64,000 nt of DNA from RGIG5952 sp045603485 (GTDB lineage: Bacteria > Verrucomicrobiota > Kiritimatiellia > RFP12 > JAAYLN01), in NCBI GenBank assembly GCA_045603485.1, contig JAZUMF010000117.1:26014-90013 (forward strand), given 5' to 3'. A program made the translations under genes and the position numbers. This document shows, one piece after another, positions 43,159 to 52,188 of this stretch (the first letter of the stretch is position 1; each line of letters opens with the position of its first letter). The notes below the pieces were generated by a model. It ran no database searches. It saw nothing but the letters and a program-made list of their open reading frames with translations, and was not told the DNA's origin.

Positions 43159-43995
43159 ATGAATAAGGGTATTGTCACATCGCTTGTTTTGGCAGCATCG
43201 ATTTGTTCTGCTGTTGGGGATATTCAGCTCCCTTCACCGAGGAAGCGCGGCGGAAAGGATATGATGGAGGTCTTTGCCGAGCGCAAATCTGCCCGTGATT
43301 TCTCGGAACAGGAGCTTTCTCTTAAGACGCTTTCTGATTTGCTTTGGGCTGCTAATGGAATAAACCGCCCTGACGGTCACCGTACTGCACCAACGGGGAT
43401 GAATGTTCAGGATATCGATGTCTATGTAATGCTGCCGTCAGGCGTTTACATTTATGATGCCAAGTCCAATCTTTTGAAGCTTGTCAATTCAGGCGACCAT
43501 AGGGCTGTCGCCGGCAAGCAGGATTTTGCCCAAAAGGCCCCTCTCAATCTTTTCTATGTGCAGGATCGTTCCCGTACCAAGAAGGCTGATGAGGCGGGAG
43601 CGCAATTGTATGCGGGTGTCCATTCGGGTGCGATTATGCAAAATGTTTACCTCTATTGCGCAAATGCAGGCTTGATATCGGTTGCAAGGGCATTTTTGGA
43701 CTATGAGGCTTGCTCGAAGGCCTTGAAGCTTGGGGCAAATCAGCGTTTGGTTTTGGGGCAATCTGTAGGCTATCCGTCATCTGACGGCTATATCGGCAAG
43801 AAGGCTGCGCTGGATGCCGCCTTTAAGCATGCCGGCGTTGCCGAGGCTGATGCCCGTAGGGTTTCTTGCAAGCTTGACCGTGATGACGGTGTTATGGTCT
43901 ACGAGATTGAGTTTAAGAACAACGGCTTTGAGTATGACTATGAGATTGACGCAAAATCAGGAAAGATTTTAGAGTCATCAAAGGAGCGTGACTGA
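43159..43995 (+). CDS. Exported nitroreductase-fold protein with C-terminal PepSY-like domain
   Basis: A 278-residue protein. A signal peptide (NKGIVTSLVLAASICSAVG) is followed by a SagB/ThcOx-type nitroreductase domain (~25-205): FAERKSARDFSEQELSLKTL, LLWAANGINR, GVHSGAIMQNVYLYCANAGL and LVLGQSVGYP. The last ~60 residues look like PepSY (MVYEIEFKNNGFEYDYEIDA in part, then SGKILESS). An FMN oxidoreductase outside the cytoplasm would need a flavin delivered there or a pre-folded export route. AAAGGAGG lies just upstream; the second of two adjacent ATGs (43159) has the better spacing. A terminator follows. Confidence 0.82.
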   Translation: MNKGIVTSLVLAASICSAVGDIQLPSPRKRGGKDMMEVFAERKSARDFSEQELSLKTLSDLLWAANGINRPDGHRTAPTGMNVQDIDVYVMLPSGVYIYDAKSNLLKLVNSGDHRAVAGKQDFAQKAPLNLFYVQDRSRTKKADEAGAQLYAGVHSGAIMQNVYLYCANAGLISVARAFLDYEACSKALKLGANQRLVLGQSVGYPSSDGYIGKKAALDAAFKHAGVAEADARRVSCKLDRDDGVMVYEIEFKNNGFEYDYEIDAKSGKILESSKERD

Positions 43996-44023
43996 TTTTC
44001 AGTCCTGCCATTTACTTTGGTAT

Positions 44024-44065
44024 AAAAAACGCCAAATGAGTTTTTGCTCGTTTGGCATTTTTTTT
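44024..44065 (+). terminator. Rho-independent terminator after the nitroreductase gene
   Basis: GCCAAATGAG (44031-44040) pairs with CTCGTTTGGC (44047-44056), with one G-U, flanked by A's and followed by eight T's. Confidence 0.88.
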
Positions 44066-44143
44066 GGAAGTAGAATGTAGTTTAATCCGACAGTATATGG
44101 GTAAATGGTGAAAATGTGTATGGTATTTCCACATTTTGCACTG

Positions 44144-44173
44144 TTGACAACGATGTTTTAAAGGGGGTAAAAT
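44144..44173 (+). promoter_or_regulatory. Promoter of the Sel1-repeat gene
   Basis: TTGACA (44144-44149) and TAAAAT (44168-44173) are 18 nt apart. The leader carries an inverted repeat (CACACTACATT with AATGTAATGTG). Confidence 0.6.
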
Positions 44174-44250
44174 ATGAATTAAAGGCACACTACATTTTTT
44201 TGCACTGAATGTAATGTGTTTTTTTCTGTAGGTGCAAAAAGGAATAGACA

Positions 44251-45618
44251 ATGAAAAATTTGTTAGTCACTAAAAGTGTTTTATTTTGTATTGCCATAAT
44301 TGTTGGGGGAATTGCATTTCTTCTCTATTCATTAAGTAATAATAGCGGGGATGATATAACAAAAAGGCCTACTCTTAAAGCGGAACAGGGCGATGCGGTG
44401 GCTCAGTTTAATCTTGGCTTGAAGTATGCCAATGGCCACGGCGTAGCGCAAGACTACGTCAAGGCTGTTTATTGGTATACAAAGTCAGCCGAGCAGGGTC
44501 ATACTGATGCGCAGTATAATCTTGGCTCGATGTATGAAAATGGCCGAGGCGTAGCACAAGACTACACCAAGGCAGTCTATTGGTACACGAAGTCAGCTGA
44601 GCAAGGGAATGCACAGGCGCAGTGTGTTCTTGGCTTGATATATGGCATAGAGCAAGACTACACGAAGGCAGTCTATTGGTACACAAAGTCAGCCGAGCAG
44701 GGTGATGTTGGCGCACAGTATAATCTTGGAGCAATGTATGCCATCGGCCAAGGTGTAGCACAAGACTACACCAAGGCAGTTTATTGGTTCACAAAGTCAG
44801 CCGAGCAGGGTAATGCTGATGCGCAGTATAATCTTGGAGCAATGTATGCCAACGGCGAAGGCGTATCGCAAGACTACACCAAGGCAGTTTATTGGTACAC
44901 AAAGTCAGCGAAACAGGGTAATGCTTGGGCTCAGTTTAATCTTGGATTGATGTATGACAATGGTCGAGGCGTAGCGCAAGATTACGCTAAGGCAGTCTAT
45001 TGGTTTACGAAGGCAGCGGAGCAGGGTAATGCTTGGGCTCAGTGTAATCTTGGCTCGATGTATGCCAACGACGAAGGCGTATCGCAAGACTACACGAAGG
45101 CTGTTTATTGGTTCACAAAGGCAGCCGAGAAGGGTGATGTCAGTGCGCAGTATAATCTTGGCGTGATGTATGAAAATGGCAAAGGCGTAGCACAAGACTA
45201 CACGAAGTCAGTTTATTGGTACACGAAGTCAGCCGAGCAAGGGATTGCACAGGCGCAGTATAATCTTGGCGTGATGTATGAAAATGGCAAAGGTGTAGCA
45301 CAAGACTACACGAAGGCAGTCTATTGGTACACAAAGTCAGCCGAGCAAGGGAATGCACAGGCGCAGTATAATCTTGGCGTGATGTATGAAAATGGCAAAG
45401 GCGTAGCACAAGACTACACGAAGGCAGTCTATTGGTACACAAAGTCAGCCGAGCAAGGGATTGCACAGGCGCAGTATAATCTTGGCGTGATGTATGAAAA
45501 AGGTCGAGGCGTAGCGCAAGATTACATTAAGGCAGTCTATTGGTACACGAAGTCCGCGGAGCAGGGTAATGCTGATGCACAAAAAAGACTTAACAGTCTA
45601 AAATCCTTGGCTAAATAA
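44251..45618 (+). CDS. Membrane-anchored Sel1-like repeat protein
   Basis: A 455-residue protein. An N-terminal membrane helix (~8-28) is followed by eleven Sel1-like (TPR-related) repeats of 36 residues, consensus AEQGNAQAQYNLGVMYENG then KGVAQDYTKAVYWYTKS, and a partial twelfth. Repeat 3 is 4 residues short (LIYGIEQDYTK). Repeats 8-11 are nearly identical in DNA, so the array can probably expand or contract by recombination. Such repeats form superhelical protein-binding solenoids facing the periplasm or surface. AAGGA precedes the ATG. Its 3' end overlaps the convergent universal stress gene by 8 nt. Confidence 0.93.
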   Translation: MKNLLVTKSVLFCIAIIVGGIAFLLYSLSNNSGDDITKRPTLKAEQGDAVAQFNLGLKYANGHGVAQDYVKAVYWYTKSAEQGHTDAQYNLGSMYENGRGVAQDYTKAVYWYTKSAEQGNAQAQCVLGLIYGIEQDYTKAVYWYTKSAEQGDVGAQYNLGAMYAIGQGVAQDYTKAVYWFTKSAEQGNADAQYNLGAMYANGEGVSQDYTKAVYWYTKSAKQGNAWAQFNLGLMYDNGRGVAQDYAKAVYWFTKAAEQGNAWAQCNLGSMYANDEGVSQDYTKAVYWFTKAAEKGDVSAQYNLGVMYENGKGVAQDYTKSVYWYTKSAEQGIAQAQYNLGVMYENGKGVAQDYTKAVYWYTKSAEQGNAQAQYNLGVMYENGKGVAQDYTKAVYWYTKSAEQGIAQAQYNLGVMYEKGRGVAQDYIKAVYWYTKSAEQGNADAQKRLNSLKSLAK

Positions 45619-46066
45619 TCCCAGTATCGGGGACGATGAGTAGAGGGCAGGGGGCGTAGCGAGCTACCTTTGATGCAGTGCTGCCGAAGAGGAGGGAGCG
45701 CAGCAGGCGTGGCTTGGGCCGACCCAGGACGATTAGAGAAATTTCATGTTCTCGTGCAAATTCGATAATTTGCTGTGCCGCGTTGCCGACTCTGTAAAAG
45801 GTTTCTGATGAGAGACTTTCGGGTAATTCTTTGAGGTAGTCTGCGGTCAGTTTTTCGTGGAGTGCGCCACGCGATTTAGCTTCGAGGTCTTTGCCGTCTT
45901 CGACGATATATCCTTTCCAGAATTGGGCGTCGGCTTCGGGCAGAACATGGAGTATGTAAAGTTTCGCTTTGTTGTTCTGGGCTGATGTTACGGCATATTT
46001 GAAGGCTCTGGCGGCACCTTTGGAGAAGTCTGTGCAAAAGAGTATGCGTTTGAATCCTGCTTCCAT
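45611..46066 (-). CDS. Universal stress protein, TRAP-linked
   Basis: A 151-residue UspA-family protein. FKRILFCTDFSKGAARAFKYA starts the fold, LYILHVLPE is strand 2, and LIVLGRPKPRLLRSLLFGSTASKVARYAPCPLLIVP (several pieces) is the nucleotide-binding end with GST. The start at 46066 has AGGAG 8 nt upstream; the longer frame to 46294 is an antisense shadow of the DctM gene. It lies 11 nt after dctM. A USP at the end of a TRAP operon recalls TeaD, which regulates the TeaABC ectoine transporter in Halomonas. Confidence 0.92.
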   Translation of the reverse strand: MEAGFKRILFCTDFSKGAARAFKYAVTSAQNNKAKLYILHVLPEADAQFWKGYIVEDGKDLEAKSRGALHEKLTADYLKELPESLSSETFYRVGNAAQQIIEFAREHEISLIVLGRPKPRLLRSLLFGSTASKVARYAPCPLLIVPDTGII

Positions 46067-46077
46067 TGTTTTGTCTC

Positions 46078-47379
46078 CTATTTTATTACCGACGGCAGCC
46101 ATGTGGCGATTTCGGGAAAGAGCAGTAACAGTACAACCGTTGCCGCCAGAGCCAGCAGAAACGGTGTAGTGCCTTTGAAGACTTCCTGAATTGAGACTGT
46201 TCTGTCTATGCCGCTGACTACATAGACATTGACTCCAACGGGGGGCGTTATGACGCCCATTTGTGTAATAACAACAACCAGAACGCCGAACCAAATTGGG
46301 CTATATCCGAGGCTGATTATTACCGGATAAAATATCGGTACTGTGAGCATTACCAATGCGAGTGAGTCGACGAAGCACCCGGCAACGAGGTAGAAGAAGC
46401 CTATTAAGAGGATGACGAGCCAGCTGGGAAGTGGAAGTGATGCAAGCCAGTGTGCAAGCATTGTGGGGAGCCCGGTGACTGCAAGGAAGTGTCCAAAGAC
46501 GGTTGCGCCTGCGACGATAATCATTACCATACATGAGGTGCGGATGGTTTCATCGAGTGCTCGGCGAAGCATTGCAAATGTGAGTTTTTTTGCCATTGCC
46601 GCTATAACAAGCGAACCGGCCGCACCGATTGCCGCGCCTTCGGTTGGTGTGAACCATCCAAGGAACATTCCTCCTAAAACAAGGAGAAAGAGGAGGAGTG
46701 TCTCAATTATGCCTTTGAGTGATTGAAGCCGCTCTTTGAATGTAAAATGCGGTCTCTCTGGCGCAAGAGCCGGGTTTAAGATACATTGAATTGCAATTAC
46801 AACGCAGAAGAGGAGCGAAACGACTATTCCGGGGATTATGCCTGAAATAAAGAGGCTGCCAATGGATTGCTCCGTGAGAATGCCGTATACGATAAAGACT
46901 ACGCTTGGCGGAATGAGCATTCCAAGGCCGCCGCCTGCCGCTACCACACCTGCCGCAAGAGAGCCGTTGTAGCGGTATTTTCGCATTTCAGGGAGTGCGG
47001 CGGCAGCCATTGTTGCAGCGGTGGCGGGCCCGGAACCGCAAATCGCTCCAAATGCTGCACACGCGCCGACTGTTGCCATGGCAAGGCCGCCGGGCAATGC
47101 TCCGAACCAGCGGTTTGCCGCATTGAAGAGTTTTGTGCTGATTCCCGAATGAAAGCAGACTTGCCCCATAAAGACGAAAAGTGGAATTACCGAAAGCCCG
47201 TAATTCATGAAGGAGTCGAGAAAGTCTACCGACAAGACTGCAAGTGCAGCATGAGGCGATATGATTGCTGCAAAGCCTACTGCTCCGACAATTGCCATTA
47301 CAAAGGCTACTGGGAGACTTGCTATCAGAAGCAGCAATAGGGCTATAAGCCCGATTATTCCGCAGATTGTGGGGGTCAT
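46078..47379 (-). CDS. TRAP transporter large permease (DctM type)
   Basis: A 433-residue, twelve-helix permease. GGLGMLIPPSVVFIVYGILTE and the glycine-rich GAICGSGPATAATMAA are characteristic of DctM, as is VITPPVGVNVYVVSGI near the C-terminus. It carries the Na+-coupled transport path. It overlaps the small permease by 4 nt. The natural substrate (organic acid, sialic acid or compatible solute) cannot be read from the sequence. Confidence 0.95.
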   Translation of the reverse strand: MTPTICGIIGLIALLLLLIASLPVAFVMAIVGAVGFAAIISPHAALAVLSVDFLDSFMNYGLSVIPLFVFMGQVCFHSGISTKLFNAANRWFGALPGGLAMATVGACAAFGAICGSGPATAATMAAAALPEMRKYRYNGSLAAGVVAAGGGLGMLIPPSVVFIVYGILTEQSIGSLFISGIIPGIVVSLLFCVVIAIQCILNPALAPERPHFTFKERLQSLKGIIETLLLFLLVLGGMFLGWFTPTEGAAIGAAGSLVIAAMAKKLTFAMLRRALDETIRTSCMVMIIVAGATVFGHFLAVTGLPTMLAHWLASLPLPSWLVILLIGFFYLVAGCFVDSLALVMLTVPIFYPVIISLGYSPIWFGVLVVVITQMGVITPPVGVNVYVVSGIDRTVSIQEVFKGTTPFLLALAATVVLLLLFPEIATWLPSVIK

Positions 47380-47882
47380 GGTTTAAGGAGTTCCTTCCCT
47401 GGGCAGATGAGATGGTAGAAAGTAATTGCCGCTGTGATAAGACACATCAGCGCAATTAACCATGCAAGCCAAAAAATCGGGATTTGAAGCGTTGGCGTGA
47501 CTTCTCCTTCATTTAAAAGGTTTACGCCTTTTATGGCGAAGGCCCAGGATGCGATAGCGAAGCCTGTCAATTGAAGCGTTCTCATTAGAGAATCGACGAT
47601 TATTCGGCCTTGTTTTCCAAGACGATGGAAGAAGTACTCGATTGCGACATGGCCTTTTACTGCCGTTGTAAGGGGGAGAGAGGAGGCGATTGTAACTCCT
47701 CCTGCAAGGCGCACGAGGTCATAGGCACCGGGAATGGATGAGCCGAGCCTTCGTAATATTACATCGAGGCAGGTTATGGCAATCATTGTCAAAATCCCCA
47801 ATCCGGCTATATTTGCGGAGTATTTTATAAGCGCGGAAAGGAGCTTCAGGAGCGGTTGCCTGTCGTTATTTGGTTGCGTCAC
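47376..47882 (-). CDS. TRAP transporter small permease (DctQ type)
   Basis: A 168-residue, four-helix protein. MIAITCLDVILRRLGSSIPG (first helix and loop) and the later HVAIEYFFHRLG segment are typical of DctQ. The GTG at 47882 is preferred because GAGGT sits 5 nt upstream and the overlap with dctP is then 17 nt; an ATG at 47915 would give a 50-nt overlap and no good ribosome site. It pairs with the large permease. Confidence 0.88.
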   Translation of the reverse strand: MTQPNNDRQPLLKLLSALIKYSANIAGLGILTMIAITCLDVILRRLGSSIPGAYDLVRLAGGVTIASSLPLTTAVKGHVAIEYFFHRLGKQGRIIVDSLMRTLQLTGFAIASWAFAIKGVNLLNEGEVTPTLQIPIFWLAWLIALMCLITAAITFYHLICPGKELLKP

Positions 47883-48933
47883 TTGATACCTCGTTTTCTT
47901 TTGCTCTGACGGCATTATTGCGCTTTACCGAATTAAGCATATCACTGAGGAAGGCTTTGCCGGGGAGACCGCGGGCTTCGGCATTGTCGGCATAGAGGTC
48001 TAAAATCGGGCGTACTTTTTCCTGCCATTTTTGGGTCTCCTCTTCTGTAAGCACTATGGTTTCTTTGCCCATTTCTTCCAGCATTTTGCATGCTTCGCTA
48101 TCGGCGTCGTTCCATGCTTTGCCATGTTTGTCGATCCATTCTTCGCTGACTTCTTCAAAGATTGTCTTGATTTCGGGGGGAAGTGAATTCCATCTTTCAA
48201 GATTCATTGTCACGAACATTGCGGTCGTATAACCTATGGCGGGCGTTTTCGTTACATAGTTTATGACTTCACCCTGCTTCCAACCTTTGAGTGTTTCTAT
48301 TGGGCAAAGAGTCGCTTCAACAACCCCTTTTTGAAGAGCTTCGTAGGTGTCATTTTGAGGCATACCGATTGAGTTGCCACCTAGTAGGTCAACGATTTTG
48401 GCAGAGAAGCCTGTGCCACGGCAGGAGAGCCCTTCGGCGTCTTTGAGGCTTCTTACGGGTTTGCGCGAAGCCAGCACACCGGGACCATGGGCATGGAGGA
48501 AAAGAATATGTGTGCTTTTCAGCTCTTTGGGCTGATATTTGGCGAGCATTTCGTTTGCGACACGGGTAGCGGAGATGCCATCGTAGTATCCAAGGGGTAA
48601 ATCGAGACCTTCAAGGAGCGGGAAACGCCCTCGCGTATATGCAAAACTGCTCATGCCTATGTCTGATATGCCATCGACAACGCCTGAGTAGCACTGGTCT
48701 GCTTTTGTCAGGATGCCGCCGGAGAAGAGTCTGATTTGAACACGCCCGGAAGAACGCTTTGCAATTTCATCTGCCCAATCTTGAGCCAGTTTTGTGTGGA
48801 TATGCGTCGGCGGAAAGAAGATGCTGTAATTCAGCCGTATGATTTTTTCTTCAGAATCTTTTGCGCATCCGCAGCAAAAGATTACCGCCAGAGCAATAAC
48901 GGCGGCAAAACTTTTTTTTAAAAGGCTATTCAT
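47866..48933 (-). CDS. TRAP transporter substrate-binding lipoprotein (DctP type)
   Basis: A 355-residue periplasmic binding protein. The signal peptide ends in a lipobox-like CCGC, giving a lipid anchor. The mature protein has the DctP features: FFPPTHIHTKLAQDWADEIAK in part, VQIRLFSGG, DIGMSSFAYTRGRFP and GVLASRKPVRSLKDAEGL, with conserved Arg for a carboxylate ligand. It delivers substrate to DctQM. It begins 9 nt after bamA, and no strong Shine-Dalgarno is seen. Confidence 0.94.
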   Translation of the reverse strand: MNSLLKKSFAAVIALAVIFCCGCAKDSEEKIIRLNYSIFFPPTHIHTKLAQDWADEIAKRSSGRVQIRLFSGGILTKADQCYSGVVDGISDIGMSSFAYTRGRFPLLEGLDLPLGYYDGISATRVANEMLAKYQPKELKSTHILFLHAHGPGVLASRKPVRSLKDAEGLSCRGTGFSAKIVDLLGGNSIGMPQNDTYEALQKGVVEATLCPIETLKGWKQGEVINYVTKTPAIGYTTAMFVTMNLERWNSLPPEIKTIFEEVSEEWIDKHGKAWNDADSEACKMLEEMGKETIVLTEEETQKWQEKVRPILDLYADNAEARGLPGKAFLSDMLNSVKRNNAVRAKENEVSSDATK

Positions 48934-48942
48934 TTCAGCGCT

Positions 48943-51315
48943 CTATTCGAAACCGATCGAGAATACGAATCTTTCGGTGCGGGTGTAGTCGTCATCCCGC
49001 TCAAGCGGCATGGCGTAGTCTAGGCGAATCGGGAAGCCCGGTATGTCAAAGCGAATGCCGAAGCCCCATGTTGACGCAAGCTCGCCAAAGTCAAAATCAA
49101 AGGCGTCGCTCCATACATTGCCGACATCGTAAAATGCCGCTATGCGGAATATTTTGGCAAGCGGTATATTGTATTCGGCAGAGAACATTCCGAGCGTCTG
49201 ACCGCCAACGGGGTGGGCGCGTCCGCCGTTTTCTTCATTGGGGAGGGCCTTTGGCGCAACTTCACGATGGCGATAGCCGCGGATTGTGCGCGAGCCGCCG
49301 AGGAAGTAGCGGTCGTTGATCGGTACTTCGTCGGTGTCGCCGTAGGTGTCGACAGATTCGGCGCGGAGGCGCAACGAGAGGTAGTGGTTGAAGAATGCCG
49401 GAATATACTGCCTTAAATCGGCACCGAGTTTGTAGAGGTCGTAGTCTGAACCGAGACCTGAGTTCTGAATCTCAAAAAAGACATTGTTTCTTGAGCCTTT
49501 TGACGGCACGAACGGGTGGTTGCGCGTGTCGTATGACCATGAGACGCGGAATGGAACGCGGAAATACTCATCTTCGATGTCCTTAAAGCTGAATTCGCCG
49601 TCAGGGTCATCTTCAAGGTGGTAGATGCCGTCGAGGAAGTCGTCGTTGGAGACGAGTTCGGCACCAAGTTTTGCCGAGAGGCGACCATATTTGAGCGGCA
49701 CAGCCAAGGTTATTTCGCCGCCTATGCGTGTCTCGTCATATTCGCTGTATCCGTATTCGCGGCGGAAAAGTGTGACATTGAAGGATTGCTGACGGTCCAG
49801 GAACCAGGGGTCGGTCCAGGAGATTTCGCCTGAATTAGAATCTGAACCGATGGATGTCGTGAGGCGAATCTTTTGCCCGCCACCGCGGAAGGTTGGCCAG
49901 TTGAAGAGGTCGAAGTTGTTTTGCGAGATGTCGATATATGCCAGAAAATCATCAACATTTGATGTGCCTATACCTGCCATCAGAGTGCCGGTCGATTTTT
50001 CAGTGACATCAAAGACGACATCACGAAGCGTGGGGTCGTGAGGAGAGGGGACTTCTGTGAATCTGACATTCTCGAAGTATCCAAGGTTTTCAATCCTTTT
50101 GCGGGAGCGTTCAGCGAGAACCTCGTTCATAAGCATTCCCGGAGCAATTGCGAGTTCGCGCCGTATGACTTTGTCTTTAGTGTAGGTGTTTCCGCGTATT
50201 GAGAGTGAACGGATATGGGCAAGAAAGCCTTCTTTGACATTGATTTGCAGCGTTGAGGGAATGCCGCTTTCGTCGGCCGCAACCTCCTGCAACGGGATCG
50301 TTTTTACGGAAACTCTGGTTTCGACATAGCCACGGGAGCCATAGTAATCGCGGACGGCTTTTTCCGCTGCCTTGATTGCGGAACCTGAGGCCGGGGTGCC
50401 GACCTGCAGAGCGGAGGAGACGAGTGAACGAATCTCACGCTCAGGGAAGAGCGAGACGCCATTGATGGAGGCTGCGGAAATTTTGTATCTTTGACCTTCT
50501 TCAATGGAGATGTGAAGAATCGGAGCCTTGTCTGGTGACGATTGTTGAAGCTCCGGCTTGCCGACAACTACATCAAGATAACCTTCTTCGCGATATGCTT
50601 CGGCAATTCTGTCGCGGACGAGCGAGCGGTCAAAGGCGTCGATGCGCCATTGGGAGTAGAATATTTTAAGCGGGTTCCACGGCGAAGGTCTGCCCAATAC
50701 AGAACGCAAGGCTGAGGATGAAATTGCCTTATTACCTTCAAATTCGAAATTTGCCAGTTTTTCTTTTGTGCCTTCATCTATGGTGACTGTCACAACCGCG
50801 AAACCTTTTTCATTGGTATTTGAGATGGAGGCTTTAATCTTCACATTGTTGTAATAGGATTTGCGATAGGCTTCCCGAAGTTTGTCGCAGGCAGTATCAA
50901 GTCTTGCCCTGTCGATACGGTCGCCCGGCTCGAGATCGAGGTTTTTGCGTACCTTGCGAGCCGAGAAGGCTTTGTTGCCTTTAACGACGATTGGGTTGTC
51001 AATTCGAGGGGCGACCTTGACATCGTATATCACGCGGACGCCGTCATCTGCCTTTTCCAATAAAATCTTTACATCGGCAAATGTGCCTGAGTCCAGAAGC
51101 AAACGCTGGTCTTCGGCGAGATCTTTTTGCGAGACGAAATCGTCTTTTTTTGTTGAAACATGCGATGTTACAAAATCATGGGCTTCAATGCCGAGTGCAC
51201 CGTCAGAGGTCCTGACTACGACATCTGTTACGCGTTGACGAAAGGGCGATGCTTCCTGTCCAGCTGCAGTAAACACCGTAAATGCCAAAAGTAATAAAAA
51301 AAGATTCTTTTTCAT
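48943..51315 (-). CDS. bamA: Outer membrane assembly factor BamA
   Basis: A 790-residue BamA/Omp85 protein. The signal peptide (MKKNLFLLLLAFTVFTAAGQ) is followed by five POTRA domains to about residue 430 (repeated ...GN..F....v...l patterns such as VKGNKAFSARKV and IRGNTYTKDKVIRREL). A 16-strand barrel follows, with LGGSRTIRGYRHREVAP as the conserved lid-lock motif (usual VRGF) and a final aromatic strand RFVFSIGFE. It inserts barrel proteins in the outer membrane, proving a diderm envelope. It is the first gene upstream of the TRAP operon. Confidence 0.96.
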   Translation of the reverse strand: MKKNLFLLLLAFTVFTAAGQEASPFRQRVTDVVVRTSDGALGIEAHDFVTSHVSTKKDDFVSQKDLAEDQRLLLDSGTFADVKILLEKADDGVRVIYDVKVAPRIDNPIVVKGNKAFSARKVRKNLDLEPGDRIDRARLDTACDKLREAYRKSYYNNVKIKASISNTNEKGFAVVTVTIDEGTKEKLANFEFEGNKAISSSALRSVLGRPSPWNPLKIFYSQWRIDAFDRSLVRDRIAEAYREEGYLDVVVGKPELQQSSPDKAPILHISIEEGQRYKISAASINGVSLFPEREIRSLVSSALQVGTPASGSAIKAAEKAVRDYYGSRGYVETRVSVKTIPLQEVAADESGIPSTLQINVKEGFLAHIRSLSIRGNTYTKDKVIRRELAIAPGMLMNEVLAERSRKRIENLGYFENVRFTEVPSPHDPTLRDVVFDVTEKSTGTLMAGIGTSNVDDFLAYIDISQNNFDLFNWPTFRGGGQKIRLTTSIGSDSNSGEISWTDPWFLDRQQSFNVTLFRREYGYSEYDETRIGGEITLAVPLKYGRLSAKLGAELVSNDDFLDGIYHLEDDPDGEFSFKDIEDEYFRVPFRVSWSYDTRNHPFVPSKGSRNNVFFEIQNSGLGSDYDLYKLGADLRQYIPAFFNHYLSLRLRAESVDTYGDTDEVPINDRYFLGGSRTIRGYRHREVAPKALPNEENGGRAHPVGGQTLGMFSAEYNIPLAKIFRIAAFYDVGNVWSDAFDFDFGELASTWGFGIRFDIPGFPIRLDYAMPLERDDDYTRTERFVFSIGFE

Positions 51316-51410
51316 GTTATTTTCCTAAAGTACTATTTTACAATAAAATAGCTGTCCAGTCCAATTTTTATGGAAACCTTCAATTACATCTTGCAAAGAT
51401 AAAAACTAAA

Positions 51411-51419
51411 TGATAGAAT
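51411..51419 (+). promoter_or_regulatory. Extended -10-like box, leaderless gene start
   Basis: TGATAGAAT ends 7 nt before the ATG at 51427, with no Shine-Dalgarno between. Confidence 0.45.
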
Positions 51420-51426
51420 TTTCAAT

Positions 51427-52188
51427 ATGAGAGGTTTTCGCAATTCCCAAATGCCTGGTGGCAATACCGATGCAGAAAGAAAGTTCAATGAGGCAAGGCT
51501 TGGCCATCAAGCTGGTGATCCTCGTGGAACTCGCGCGTTGGCTTATTGTTATCTTGCGGGATATGGCACTGCCCGGTCTCTTGATAAGGCTGTTACTCTT
51601 TTGACTTCTATAAAGGATTTTGAGGGTGCAAGGGCGCCTTATCATTTGAATCGCCCTGACAAAGTTGAGGGCGGACCCAGTTTTGTTGATGCCTTGAAAA
51701 TCGATTTCAAGCCTTTACAGTCTATTCCTTTGCCTATTACCGGGGGATGGGGTTACGAAAAAGAGTCAGCTATCGTTATTGACCCGTCCATTGTAGATCC
51801 CGGTTACCATAACGGTGATCCTTTTGATTTTGAGGGATTGAAAAAGCTTCTTGTGACTCATCGTATATATGAGGAATGCTGCGTTCGCCAATTTGACCCT
51901 CTGGACGGTCTTTCATGGGAACTTGACGACAGTGAGGAGATAAGAGAGGACAATGTCGTTTACGAGCATTTGACTTTTACGGTTTGCGGTTACCCGGCAT
52001 GGGTATGGAGTGCTTTAAGGGATGATTGGATTTCAGCCGGTCGCCATTTGAATGCCTCCCGCGGCCGTTCGCATGATTTTATTCGTCAGTGGTTTGCCAA
52101 ATCGTTTAAGGTAGATTACTGGTTTGACATTTCGTCTTCATTCGAAGACACTTCACAACAAAAAAAGGATGACTATGAAAGTCCGTAA
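51427..52188 (+). CDS. Unknown protein with one N-terminal Sel1-like repeat
   Basis: A 253-residue protein I do not recognise. Residues ~25-65 (ARLGHQAGDPRGTRALAYCY, then LAGYGTARSLDKAVTLL) resemble a single Sel1-like repeat. The rest is unlike known families: GWGYEKESAIVIDPSIVDPG, HRIYEECCVRQFDPLDGLSW and CGYPAWVWSALRDDW stand out by their many aromatic and paired acidic residues. There is no signal peptide. It is immediately upstream of, and overlaps by 14 nt, a PfkB sugar kinase, so the two are coupled. Confidence 0.75.
   Translation: MRGFRNSQMPGGNTDAERKFNEARLGHQAGDPRGTRALAYCYLAGYGTARSLDKAVTLLTSIKDFEGARAPYHLNRPDKVEGGPSFVDALKIDFKPLQSIPLPITGGWGYEKESAIVIDPSIVDPGYHNGDPFDFEGLKKLLVTHRIYEECCVRQFDPLDGLSWELDDSEEIREDNVVYEHLTFTVCGYPAWVWSALRDDWISAGRHLNASRGRSHDFIRQWFAKSFKVDYWFDISSSFEDTSQQKKDDYESP

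Noticed and set aside
44251..45618. Repeated 108-nt units as a CRISPR or satellite
   Set aside because: They encode in-frame Sel1 repeats with synonymous variation, so it is a protein repeat.
45611..46294. Long start for the universal stress gene
   Set aside because: The added 76 residues are antisense to the DctM coding region and low-complexity; AGGAG marks the ATG at 46066.
52124..52174. Upstream start for the PfkB kinase
   Set aside because: The extra 17 residues overlap the preceding gene and lack a ribosome site; AAGGA marks 52175.
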